From Cervus elaphus (taxonomy: Eukaryota > Chordata > Mammalia > Artiodactyla > Cervidae), in contig NC_057829.1 in NCBI RefSeq assembly GCF_910594005.1, positions 54,667,001-54,731,000 of the forward strand: DNA of 64,000 nucleotides. Direction: 5' to 3'. Positions 55,010 to 64,000 of this stretch are shown here, in pieces. The stretch's first letter is position 1. Each line of letters opens with the position of its first letter. A model generated the notes under the pieces. It ran no database searches. It saw only the letters and a list, made by a program, of their open reading frames with translations, and had not been told where the DNA came from. A program made the translations under genes and the position numbers.

Positions 55010-56467
55010 TCACAACAGAAACAGGCTTTATTTCAACCAGACAAGTGAATACTTCCATTAACATCAACTTCTTCAAGACTTGAAGACATGGAAATTAAAG
55101 ATGGTGCCCAGAAGGCAAAGAAGGAAAGTTTCATCATGGAACAGTGGTACTGCCCTTCAAAAATCCCTTTCAACAATATGCTCAATTCGAAAGATTAATT
55201 AGTTCTAAATCATTAGATCTCATGTGTTTCAATATTTGTACAAAGCTCTCATTTTAAAGTTACCCATCGGTCCCAATGATATCTTTCAAACAGAAAAAAA
55301 TATATATGGATCAGTATCATAATTTTTTTTTTTAATTTTAGAAAGTGAGATTGAAATACAATTTTCAGTCTAAAATATTTCAAATAAAAAGTTTGTTATT
55401 AATTAAGATGCATTGTTACAAAGCTCCTAGGTACATACATGTACAAAACACAGATATTACTACATGACACCTCAACCCATGACTTCTCCTAAACATCCCA
55501 GTGTGAATAGTTATCTACCAGGAGACTTTCTCTGTAAATTCCAGCATCTTGCACAGGATTTGCTGCCACTCACATGCTCTGCATGGATGAGGACATTTAG
55601 TCAGAGACATTTCAATGTAATATTATAACCTAACATAAAAGAAATTCAATGCAACAGTTTATATTCATAAGGGTGATGACAAAATTGCATATATTAATAA
55701 TTTTCAACTTTTGCCAGACACACTAAATTCATGAACACTTCTTCAGAGTTTTCTCTTCAAGGGCACTTTTGAGAGCTTTAGATCTCATGCTTAACTTTGT
55801 ATTGAGTTGGTCAGCACCTTGATTAATATGAACAAGGACATTAAAGAACGAATGTGTTGCGGAGGTGGGGGGAGGGGAGTCACTGGAGGACAGAAACAGG
55901 GAAGGAGTCTCTTTTCCCATAAGACATTCAAACAGAAAAAACAAGACCAAAAAAAGGTAAACAAACAAACAAAATAGTGTTCACAGTAAAACATGCCCGA
56001 TTTGTAGTTTCATTTGAAACCAACAGCAAATCATGAAACGTCATGAAAAATATGTCAAGGTAAAATCTTCTAGAGTCATTACTAAATGAAATTAAAAATT
56101 ATCACACTGATCAGTAAACCCCAGAAGAAAAATAACCAGCACTTACAGTTCAGGTCCTTCTTTAAACATCATTCAATTTTTCAAAGTCAATGCATAAAAT
56201 TGGTAGGTTTGGCCACGCTGCACAAATGTTTTTCTTTTTTTTAAAAATACAGTATACAGAAAAAACTCTTGTATTCCCCATTTTGAATCATAAGCTCAAA
56301 ACCCAAGAGTAGAAGATCAGCAAGAAGGATTTTAAATTATGTACAAATCCAGCAGGTTCATCTGCCATAATGGCTTGGCTTCCGTCCCAGTGGCTCTCAC
56401 CCTCTCCAGCAGCAGAGCTTGCGTCCCTGTCCTCACAGAGGGCTGGCTCCATGTCTATGGCTCGTCT
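55010..56467 (-). other. PANK1: PANK1 3' UTR (approximate)
   Basis: Extends from the stop codon at 56468-56470 leftwards to just past a poly(A) signal at 55027-55032. The span has no recognisable SINE or LINE, unlike its surroundings, consistent with a constrained transcribed region. The end is inferred from the signal and could be elsewhere; other TTTATT (AATAAA on the minus strand) sites exist further left, e.g. near 54369. Confidence 0.65.
55027..55032 (-). promoter_or_regulatory. PANK1: PANK1 poly(A) signal candidate
   Basis: AATAAA on the minus strand in the context GGTTGAAATAAAGCC, followed within 30 nt by a T/G-rich stretch (CTGTTTCTGTTGTGATTTG) suitable as the downstream element. Confidence 0.6.
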
Positions 56468-56527
56468 CTACTGGTCATCAGGCATTTTGAACAGTTCCAA
56501 CAGTGCCCCGACAGCTCCAAAGTAACC
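56468..56527 (-). CDS. PANK1: PANK1 terminal coding exon
   Basis: Pantothenate kinase phosphorylates pantothenate (vitamin B5), the first and rate-limiting step of coenzyme A synthesis. This last exon begins after a good acceptor (T-rich tract ending ttgttgttgcag, minus strand) and encodes GYFGAVGALLELFKMPDDQ followed by TAG at 56468-56470. GYFGAVGALLEL is the conserved C-terminus of mammalian pantothenate kinases, and the phase matches the preceding exon exactly (that exon ends on a complete GAG codon). The final residues (PDDQ) may differ from the human protein as I recall it. The LELF ending favours PANK1 over its paralogues, and the nearby MIR107 hairpin settles it. The exon sits between SINE-rich intron and the 3' UTR. 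Confidence 0.92.
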   Translation of the reverse strand, partial: GYFGAVGALLELFKMPDDQ

Positions 56528-56617
56528 CTGCAACAACAACGGGAAAACTTCTGGATGATTATCTCTGAACCTTGGCCCAATACCAACTGCTTTTCATAAT
56601 TTGAGGAATGCTGCCTA

Positions 56618-56842
56618 CTAATGCTGCGTGCTCAGTCACTCATTCATGTCTGGCTCTTTGAGGCCCTATGGACTGTAGCCCGCCAGGCTCCTCTATCCAT
56701 AGGATTCTCCAGGAAAAAATACTGGAGTGGGTTGCCATGCCCTCCTCCAGGGGATCTTTCTGACCCAGGGATTAAATCTGCGGCTCTTTGTCTCCTGCAT
56801 TGGCAGGCGGGTTCTTTACCACTAGCACCACCTGGGAAGCTG
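56618..56842 (-). mobile_element. Bov-tA SINE
   Basis: Reverse copy (gtgctcagtcactcattcat..gtagcccgccaggctcctct..ccactagcaccacctgggaa). Confidence 0.9.
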
Positions 56843-57394
56843 TAGATAATGAGAAATTTAAAACCTGAACTCTGATATGAAACATGATAGAATAATAATA
56901 AATGCACTGCATATCTATTTGCTTATATACACTAAATAAACTAACAGATGTAAAGTGCTTAGAAAAATCTCTGGCACCACAGTATACACTACTGCCTTGC
57001 TGTTGAGTATTTTTAGGATTTTTCAGATTATAATTATTTCATTTTAATCCTTGTCATGGCAAAATTCACATTATTACCCCCATTCCACAGATGAGAAATG
57101 GAAGGTAATAAAGTAAATTACCCTTTCAGGGTCACATGCCTTGTCCCGGGGCTCAATCCCAAAATCTATCTGACTCTGAAGTTGTTATGTTTCGTAGGAA
57201 GGAACTCTAAGCTTCTCTCATCTGTAAAAATGAAAGACCCTGAAAAACAGAAATTTTTAGAGAAGTTGGTTTCCAAAATGCAGGAGACGCCTCTTCTCTG
57301 GTATTTGCCTGGCTCAATGGTTACTTCCTGCAGAAATGGGTGACAGATGTCAGAACACTACACAGCAGGGATCTCTGCCTCCATTGCCAACTGC

Positions 57395-57585
57395 TAACAT
57401 TTATTGAGGGCTTGCTATAAGCTAGAAATTGTTCTAAGAAGTTTACATGAATTTTTTCACTTAATTTTCACAATAATTTTATGAGACAAATACTATTATC
57501 ACTTCATTTTACAAAAGCTAAAACAGAATGGAGAAGTAGTCATTGACTAAGGTCTCCAAGTCAGTGAGAGCCTGTGTTCTCAACT
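57395..57585 (+). mobile_element. MIRb-like relic
   Basis: acatttattgagggcttgct, tatgagacaaatactattat, cacttcattttacaaaagc, ggtctccaagtcagtgagag follow MIRb order. Confidence 0.65.
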
Positions 57586-57619
57586 GCTTTACTAGACTAT
57601 TTCTTTTGGGTTCCAAGAT

Positions 57620-57825
57620 ACATGCGTGTGCATGCTCAGTCATGTCCGACTCTTTGCAACCCTATGGACTGTAGCCCACCAGGCTCCTCTTTCAAGAATA
57701 TTGAAGTGGGTTGCCATTTCCTCCTCCAGGGAATCTTCCCGACCCAGGGATCAAACCAGAGTCTCCTGTGTCTCCTGCATTGGTAGGCAGATTCTTTTAC
57801 AACTGAGCCACCTGGGGAGTCCACT
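57620..57825 (-). mobile_element. Bov-tA SINE
   Basis: Reverse copy (atgctcagtcatgtccgact..actgagccacctggggagt) with a small gap after 'ccaggctcctct' where the usual ccatgggattctcc is missing. Confidence 0.9.
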
Positions 57826-58345
57826 TCCCTTAGGAGATGCTCACTCATATAAGTGAAACGAATGAGACTGAGTGAGGACTCCAGGCAGGGCAGGAAAGCC
57901 ACCTTACCAGACCTGCCAAAAGTTATCTCTCTATACCTTCCTCCAGAAAGACCTGCCTAACAGAGTGAACCCAAGGAGGTAGAAAATTTTCTGAGAAGTA
58001 CCTACAAGGAGTTATAAAAATGCTCTATTTTCACTGGCCATAGAGACTGAGTTTAACACTTATTAACAAACCGTAGCTGTCATCCAGAGGCCTAAGACTG
58101 TATGAAGGATATGCCTTTATACCCAGAGAAGTGGGTTTTCCCAAAACATTGGGTCTTACTCCCTATCTTATCATCAACTAACTACCTGTGTGCCCCTGTA
58201 GATGGCTTTTAATCTCTGATGGCTTCCAGCATTTGTTTTCTCCCTTAGTCCAAGAGGATCATAACTTAAGGTTGCCAGATAAAACAGATAAGTGCTAGAT
58301 AAAATAACTGTGTCCTGTATTTTTGATTGCTAAATATAGTAACAC

Positions 58346-58563
58346 TAGGGTTTCCCCAGCGGCTCAGTGGTAAAGAATCCACCTGCAGTGGAGGAGCTGC
58401 AGAAGATGCAGGTTCAATCCCTGGGTCAGGAAGATCCCCTGGAGAAGGGCATGGCAACCCACTCCAGTATTCTTCCCTGGGGAATCCCATGAACAGAAGA
58501 GCCTGGTGGGCTACAGTCCACAGGGTCGCAAAGAGTTGGATACAACTGAAGCGATTTAGCACA
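58346..58563 (+). mobile_element. Bov-tA SINE
   Basis: gggtttccccagcggctcag..caacccactccagtattctt..gggtcgcaaagagttggata. Confidence 0.9.
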
Positions 58564-59049
58564 GATATCCAGAAGAGTGTCTTTCTTTTTCATTTTATTT
58601 TTTTAAACAAAACTTTACAAGGAAAATCGATTAACTAAGTAGATAGAAAAAAAGATGCTCTGGTCGGGGGGAAGGAAAGTGAAAATTCTGAGGCCTCATC
58701 CTCCCCACAAAAAAGTTAACATCACTTTCATTTCTCAGCCTGCATAAAAACACGAAAACAAAAACTTTCTTTAGTATTAATGTCTATCATTGGCCTTTAA
58801 CTCTTTCGTATTTAACTTCCTATTGCTTTATATGCTTTAATAGAACAGAACATAGGCTTAGGAGCCCTAAATAACTTACAAATGCATCAGCAACTTTTCA
58901 AATAAATAATTCAATTTGGAAATGAGAAAAATGCCACAGTATTCATTACAATGGAAATTTATGACACTTCCTGTTCTTCCTACTGCATTAGAGCCAAGGC
59001 ACTGGGTACCTGCTATGATAAAGAGCTGCTTTCTACAGTATTGATTTTA

Positions 59050-59359
59050 TTTTCTTCCATTTTAAAATTAATTAATTTCTTTTTGGCTATGCTGGGTCTT
59101 CGTTGCTGTGTGGGCTTTTCTCTCGTGGTAAGCCAGGGTTCCTCTCTAGCTGCAGTGCTCAGGCTTCTCTTGTTGCAGAGCACGGGCAAACAAGTTTCAG
59201 TAGTTGTGGCACATGGGCTCAATAGTTGTAGCTTGTGGGCCCGAGAGCGCTGGCTCAGCGTTTGCTCCACGGCATGTGGGGTCCTCCCGGAACAGGGATT
59301 GAACCTGTGTCTCCTGCACTGGTAGGCGAATTCTTCACCACTGAGCCACCAGGGAAACC
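59050..59359 (-). mobile_element. CHR-type SINE with 17-bp target duplication
   Basis: Reverse copy (tttttggctatgctgggtct..gggattgaacctgtgtctcc..gagccaccagggaaacc). Perfect repeats CTACAGTATTGATTTTA at 59033-59049 and 59360-59376. Confidence 0.93.
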
Positions 59360-59764
59360 CTACAGTATTGATTTTAAAGGAGGATAGAGAAGGTGGGAAG
59401 AAAAGAGGGCCCCCCTACTCACTCTTAGAAACCTCCAATATCTATTAGTGCAGAAACTGGATATAAGGGATTCTGAATTAATCAGCACTCTCTACTTCTG
59501 TAAACAGGCTGCCTGATGTCTAGCACACTAGTCTCTCAAGGCCCCAGGTTACTCTTGTAGGTTGAACACTTCCGTTCTCACCGACTGAGTTGTTTATTTG
59601 CCAAGAGTCAGTTGTGTTTATCCTCAAATTTGTTTATGACAATTTCATTGTTAATGTAACAATCTAATGTAATTATATACCACCAAAGCCAGTAAAAAGA
59701 GTACAAGATGAATGGTCACCTCTGTGAAAATCCACTTAAATTCTTAAAAAAAGATGAAAAAGCT

Positions 59765-59985
59765 AGTTAATAATAGTGGAAGTTGCTGGGAGAGTAAATT
59801 GTTGAAAGTTCTCATTACAAGGAAAAAATCTTTGTAATAATGTGTGGTGGTGGATGATAACTAAACTTATGCTATTAATAATAACCATTTTATAATATAT
59901 ACATATATTGAATCATTATTATATACTTTAAACTTATACAGTGTTATGTGCTAACTCTATCTCAATAATGAAAACAAAGTGAAAC
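59765..59985 (+). mobile_element. Old L1 3' end
   Basis: ttgaaagttctcattacaag, tgtgtggtggtggatgataa, tatattgaatcattattata and the final ctctatctcaataatg are L1 3'-end phrases. Confidence 0.65.
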
Positions 59986-60500
59986 AAAGATTGAAAAAGG
60001 TAGTCACAACCGTTGCCCGCTCTTTAGGTAGATTCTACATATGAAAGATTGGGATAATTTAGAATGATTTTGCAACCAAATTACTTCAACCAAATTAAAG
60101 TATCTTTAATTTCTTGATCTACTTTAAAGAAACAAACCAAAAATCAAAAAAGGTACAAAATACTGTGGATTATGAAAAAAAAAGACAATTACAAAGCTCC
60201 CATCAGCAGAACCCCAGCTCAAAATTAGGTCTTGGACCTACCTCAAAAAATTGGTGAGCAAATGAACATTTACACATTTTATATTAAAACAGAATATTGA
60301 AAGTAGGAAGGTATTTTCCCATGATCACTCATTTTTTAACTTTTAAAAAAATTAATCATCTATTAGTCTTGATTGTTGGATGAGAGAGCTTCCATTTTAT
60401 ATACTGTTCTTCCTTATCTTTTGCATAAATACAAACTAAGGAAACCGCTCACATGTTAGGCAACCACGGAGGAAATTAAGTCCATGTGAACTCAACTTAC

Positions 60501-60626
60501 CTCATGTTCCAAAAACAGAGCTTTTAGCTGTCCTTTGGACCAAAAATCCATGGCGTATGCTAGCAGCTTCATGGAGACCATATTGATTCTGAGAAAATTC
60601 CCAACGAACACAACCCTATCAATATT
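60501..60626 (-). CDS. PANK1: PANK1 penultimate visible exon
   Basis: A 126-nt, 42-codon exon, phase 0 at both ends. The minus-strand acceptor is a strong polypyrimidine tract (ctctttcgttttttcttttcccag) and the donor is GAG|gtaagttgag. The peptide runs from NIDRVVFVGNFLRINMVSMK through LLAYAMDFWSKGQLKALF to LEHE. The FVGNFLR and AYA.D.WSKGQ.KALFLEHEG pattern is the C-terminal part of the catalytic core of type II (eukaryotic) pantothenate kinases, near the dimer/acetyl-CoA-binding region. Splicing joins LEHE to GYFGAVGALLEL of the last exon, giving the unbroken family sequence. No stops or frameshifts. Earlier exons lie beyond the right edge of the window. Confidence 0.94.
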
Positions 60627-61010
60627 CTGGGAAAAGAAAAAACGAAAGAGAAACAATTGAACCATGGCATAAAAATAGCATTTAACAGACCCAATGCTTC
60701 GTGTATCACTGTGTTCCAGGACCTTGCAGAGTGAATTTGTTGTTGTTGTTAAGCAGAATTATTTCAGGATTTCCAAGATGAAGCCAAATCAACCTCAGAG
60801 TTCATTCCACAATTTGCATGGTTGAGGCAGAGACTGATATTGGACTTGTTTACAGGTATTATGTTAGGTTGCCTTGGGTCTAATATAAAATTCACTTCCC
60901 AACATTTCATATATGAAATTAAAACTGGAGTTCAAGCTCATCTAAATTGCTTGTGCATTTCTTCAATCCCCCAAACTTCCAACTCTAAAATATTATCAAC
61001 TCATAAATTA

Positions 61011-61169
61011 TTTTTTTATGAATTTTATCTATTAAAAAAAAATTAAAAACTATATTTTGGCTGTGCAATGTGACTTGTGGGACCTCAGTTCCCTGACCAG
61101 GAATCAAACCTGAGACATTGCGATGGCAGCACCAAATCCCAACCACTAGGCTATCAGAGAACTCCCAAC
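61011..61169 (-). mobile_element. CHR-type SINE with 14-bp target duplication
   Basis: Reverse copy (ttttggctgtgcaatgtgac..cctgaccaggaatcaaacc..) with a T-rich tail on its left. Perfect repeats CAACTCATAAATTA at 60997-61010 and 61170-61183. Confidence 0.9.
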
Positions 61170-62793
61170 CAACTCATAAATTAAATGGTTATGGTGTGAG
61201 TTATTCATCTAACAAGTCTGGTCAGGTTGCTCTGTTGCAAACACTGGCAATACAAAAAAAGAAATGATACTTAGTTTCGCCCTTTAGGATATATGATGAA
61301 ATATCCTGTTTGATCAATATGTGGGTTACAATAAGATAACAAAAAATACATTTATATTTTTGTCGTCATGGATACAGATTTGCATTCTGAACACACACCT
61401 CACACTGAACTCAGCCTGTCTGCCACACAGACGCTGCTCACCATCACTCACTCACAGAGCCAGTTGCTATGGTCACTCACATAAAAGGGAACAGAGTCTT
61501 GGGATCTGGCATTATTTTCTGTTCAATCTATCAAGAGCAACCAGAGTGTGGGAACATCACTTTCTAACTGTCTCAGATTTTAACAATACATGTTAACAAA
61601 CCTATTAACCACAGTGAAAACTTTCCCTGGGTAGAGGTGTGGGAGGTAACTTTAATGTTTCCACAAATAAGAATTGTAGCCACAAACTGCCCACATAGGA
61701 CTTGCTTAAACTTTCAGTCCTGCATTGCTCTGGCAGGAAGCCAGAAGAAATGGAAATGGCATTAGAATGTGATAGATACTCCTATTTCAAATAAATTTCA
61801 GGTGGGTCAAAGATATAAATGTTTTAAAAAAAAAAAAAAGGGAGACAAAGAAAACATGGAAGAATTCTTTTGAAAAATGTCGAAGTAGAAAAGGTATAAC
61901 ACTCAGACTCCATTAAAGAAAAGTCTGACATATTTAATTCAAAAATCAAGTATTTAGTCAGTATGTTTATCCTATAATGCAGATAATATATAGAGTCAAA
62001 ACAAAACAGAAAAACTAAAAACAATGGCTACCTCTAGTGAGGTTAAAATTGAGGGATGGGATGGCAGCGGTGACTTATTTCCATGTATACTCTACTTGTG
62101 GTGTCTTCAGAGCTCTGTATTATGTGTTTGTACTCTCTATTCCAAAAAAAAAAAAAAATACAAACTTTAAAAGCTGGTAGAGAACTATTTGATAGCATTC
62201 CAATAATCACAGAAAAATATTTTAGAGTCAGTAAATGTGGTGTCCCTCCATGAAATGGCTGGAATCAAAGATCCTCCAATCAGTGACTCTAGGGAGCAAA
62301 GCAATGGCTGGCAGGACGCTGGCTATCAGAACCCTGGCCCCAAGTGATCCGTGAGTCCTCTCATTCATTCGCCACCACAGAAACATTCAAAAGAGTTATT
62401 CCAACTATTCACAGTATGTACCGTGGCTACACTATACTCCAACAATAAATGGTATTGACACTGAAATAAAAGTAAAAAATAAAATCAGTTACTCTACTCG
62501 GAAAGTGATTATGATACCTGTGAAAAGATCCACTGGCTCACTCACTGCAGCTCTCTGGAAAGTAGGGGAAACGGCACCTATTTGCTCTATTGGATGGGAG
62601 ACATTCCACCCAAGCGACCTTTGAGAGTTTACGGGCACAGCCAACTATACACATATGAGTCCTGGGGCTTGTTTGGCTACTTGGGAAAACGTTCCTCAAA
62701 GGTTAATGTCAAAAAATAAATTCTCTGTTAAAGTGAATCCCATGACCACAGTGGACTTTGAAAAGGCATGTCTCTGGAATACTTTCATCTGAA

Positions 62794-62833
62794 TACCACC
62801 CTCATTTATTTTTTATTTTTTTTACCACCCTCA
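62794..62833 (-). mobile_element. Tail-only insertion with 11-bp target duplication
   Basis: TACCACCCTCA at 62794-62804 and 62823-62833, separated by 18 bases of T with two A interruptions (an A-rich tail on the minus strand). Confidence 0.6.
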
Positions 62834-63184
62834 CTTAAACTCCAGTCAAAATGGGGGCTTACAGAAAGCATGACACTGATCCATAGGCCAGTGACAAATT
62901 CTGTTCAATACTATAAAAGGAGTGTGTCTCTTTCGTAACCCTAGAGTTCAAAGGCAGGGCTGCCACCCACCTGTCATAAAGGCTGCCTCATACCCTGTTT
63001 AACATTCCACTGTTCAACTAGAAGGGGGCTGGAGAGGGTTTCTGCAGTTACCTCTAGTGTTCTAATTCTTGATCTGAGTGGTGGCTATACAGGTGTGTGT
63101 GTGCATACATGCACACGTATCTGACAATTTGTCAGCTATACCCTTGTGATCTGAGCCCTCTTCTGTATGTATGTCACATTTCTA

Positions 63185-63228
63185 TGAAAAATTCATATTT
63201 TATTTTATTTTTGAAAAATTCATATTTT
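63185..63228 (-). mobile_element. Tail-only insertion with 17-bp target duplication
   Basis: TGAAAAATTCATATTTT at 63185-63201 and 63212-63228, separated by ATTTTATTTT. A local tandem duplication is the main alternative because the spacer is short and similar to the repeat end. Confidence 0.45.
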
Positions 63229-63248
63229 CAAAACTCTTATTACTGATG

Positions 63249-63394
63249 GTCCAGTGCTAAGTCGCTTTAGTTGTATCTGACTCTTTGTGACCCCATGGAC
63301 TGTAGCCCACCAGGCTCCTCTGTCCGTGGGATTCTCCAGGCAAAAATATTGGCAAGCAGGTTCTTTACCACGAGCACCACCAGGGAAGCCCCAC
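63249..63394 (-). mobile_element. Bov-tA SINE, internally deleted, with target duplication
   Basis: Reverse copy (taagtcgctttagttgtatc..gtagcccaccaggctcctct..cgagcaccaccagggaagcc) missing the central block. Flanking TACTGATG at 63241-63248 and 63395-63402. Confidence 0.9.
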
Positions 63395-63645
63395 TACTGA
63401 TGCTACAGTGATTCTTTAATACTTTTACTATTGCTTATTCCACATCCCAATGCCTCTTTCTTGTCTTCCTAATACAACTCGGTGAGAACTGTTCTACTTG
63501 ACACATCTTGTATTTCGGAAAAGGGTTCTATTCTTCTCAAAGGAATTTTGCAGTGTTTTAAAACACGTTACCAAAGCTTGGTCAGTCACCAGCTCTGCCC
63601 TTTCTTGTGCCTGGGGCTCTGGCTGGCCTCAGCTGTAGCAAGCTC

Positions 63646-63726
63646 TCTGTGCTTTGATAGCCCTGTACAATGCTGCTTGAACTCCATGCCACAAGGCAAC
63701 ACTGTAAAGAAGCTGAAAGCAGAGAG
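63646..63726 (-). ncRNA. MIR107: miR-107 precursor hairpin
   Basis: On the minus strand an 81-nt hairpin begins CTCTCTGCTTTCAGC and ends ATCAAAGCACAGA, matching the mammalian mir-107 stem-loop as I know it. The 5' arm carries CAGCTTCTTTACAGTGTTGC and the 3' arm carries the mature product at 63655-63677 (starts AGCAGCAUUGUACAGG, seed GCAGCAU), with the loop around CTTGTGGCATGGAG. The two arms pair well. miR-107 belongs to the miR-103/107 family, which regulates lipid and glucose metabolism, cell cycle and Dicer levels in mammals. It lies in a PANK1 intron on the same strand, so it is probably processed from the PANK1 transcript. Confidence 0.97.
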
Positions 63727-64000
63727 AATATCGAATATTGCAAGTGGAATGTTTTACCTGCAATTGTTCACAAGGATGCGTGAGATTGTCCTCACAGTTC
63801 AACAGGTGTGTGTCCATGAGGTTGGAGAGGTTATAGTATGGACTGTCCTTTTTACTGTGTTTCCCCGGTTAGATGGTTTTATTTGGCATCACCCACTGCC
63901 TCCTTAAAAATAAAACACATACTCCTCACCCTCCCCCAACACACATCCCTCATGGTCTACAAGGTATGATTATGAGAAACAGCAGGTTTTCCAAGGATCT

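Larger units (their letters stand above)
56528..60500 (-). other. PANK1: PANK1 last intron
   Basis: About 4 kb between the two visible exons (GT donor at 60499-60500, AG acceptor at 56528-56529 read on the minus strand). It holds Bov-tA SINEs at 56618-56842, 57620-57825 and 58346-58563, a MIR at 57395-57585, a CHR SINE at 59050-59359 and an L1 end at 59765-59985. The remaining pieces show nothing recognisable. Confidence 0.88.
60627..64000 (-). other. PANK1: PANK1 intron containing MIR107 (runs off window)
   Basis: Intron upstream of the 126-nt exon in gene orientation. It holds a CHR SINE (61011-61169), a SINE (63249-63394), two tail-only insertion scars (62794-62833, 63185-63228), poly(A) runs near 61826 and 62143, and the MIR107 hairpin. 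The next exon is outside the window. Confidence 0.85.

Noticed and set aside
63482..63907. 141-codon plus-strand open frame over the MIR107 locus
   Set aside because: Antisense to the PANK1 intron and to the microRNA hairpin; no domain and no sign of codon constraint.

Overview
The window is non-coding-dominated mammalian DNA from a bovid ruminant. The diagnosis comes from its repeats: about two dozen tRNA-derived Bov-tA/BOV-A SINEs, RTE-type BovB LINEs, cetartiodactyl CHR-type SINEs and ruminant L1 3' ends. Nothing bacterial or plasmid-like is present.

The only protein-coding gene I can support is the 3' part of PANK1 (pantothenate kinase 1) on the minus strand. Its last two coding exons are at 60501-60626 and 56468-56527, followed by a 3' UTR down to about 55010 with a poly(A) signal at 55027-55032. 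The MIR107 microRNA hairpin lies in the preceding intron at 63646-63726, on the same strand, as in other mammals. The left part of the window is intergenic apart from a CpG island at about 7640-8560. From recalled mammalian gene order (SLC16A12 then PANK1, both on one strand, tens of kb apart) this island is a plausible SLC16A12 promoter/first exon, but I see no SLC16A12 coding sequence.

The centre (34472-45220) is the most structured region. A nearly complete but defective BovB retrotransposon (GC-rich 5' UTR, endonuclease, reverse transcriptase with YADD, 3' tail) is split inside its endonuclease domain by a 7.1-kb gammaretrovirus-like provirus (35384-42501). The provirus has 377-bp and 462-bp LTRs, a 5-bp GGAAT target duplication, a tRNA-Pro-type primer site, a polypurine tract, and gag, pro-pol and env remnants. 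It is broken by nonsense codons, frameshifts and two large deletions (middle of reverse transcriptase; SU-TM junction of env), so it cannot encode a working virus. The 3' LTR carries three copies of a 33-bp CCAAT-containing U3 unit and the 5' LTR one.

The remainder is layered repeat insertion: BovB inside L1 (30465-33035), SINEs inside L1, a Tigger DNA transposon split by an L1 end and a CHR SINE (24860-26570), an L2 relic split twice (16560-18100), a truncated U2 snRNA copy with flanking duplications (54817-54880), and four very small A/T-rich inserts between perfect direct repeats that look like tail-only retrotransposition scars.

I found no convincing new biological system. The most informative items are PANK1/MIR107, the provirus-in-BovB nest and the recurrent tail-only scars. 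Repeat boundaries were read by eye and may be off by some bases.
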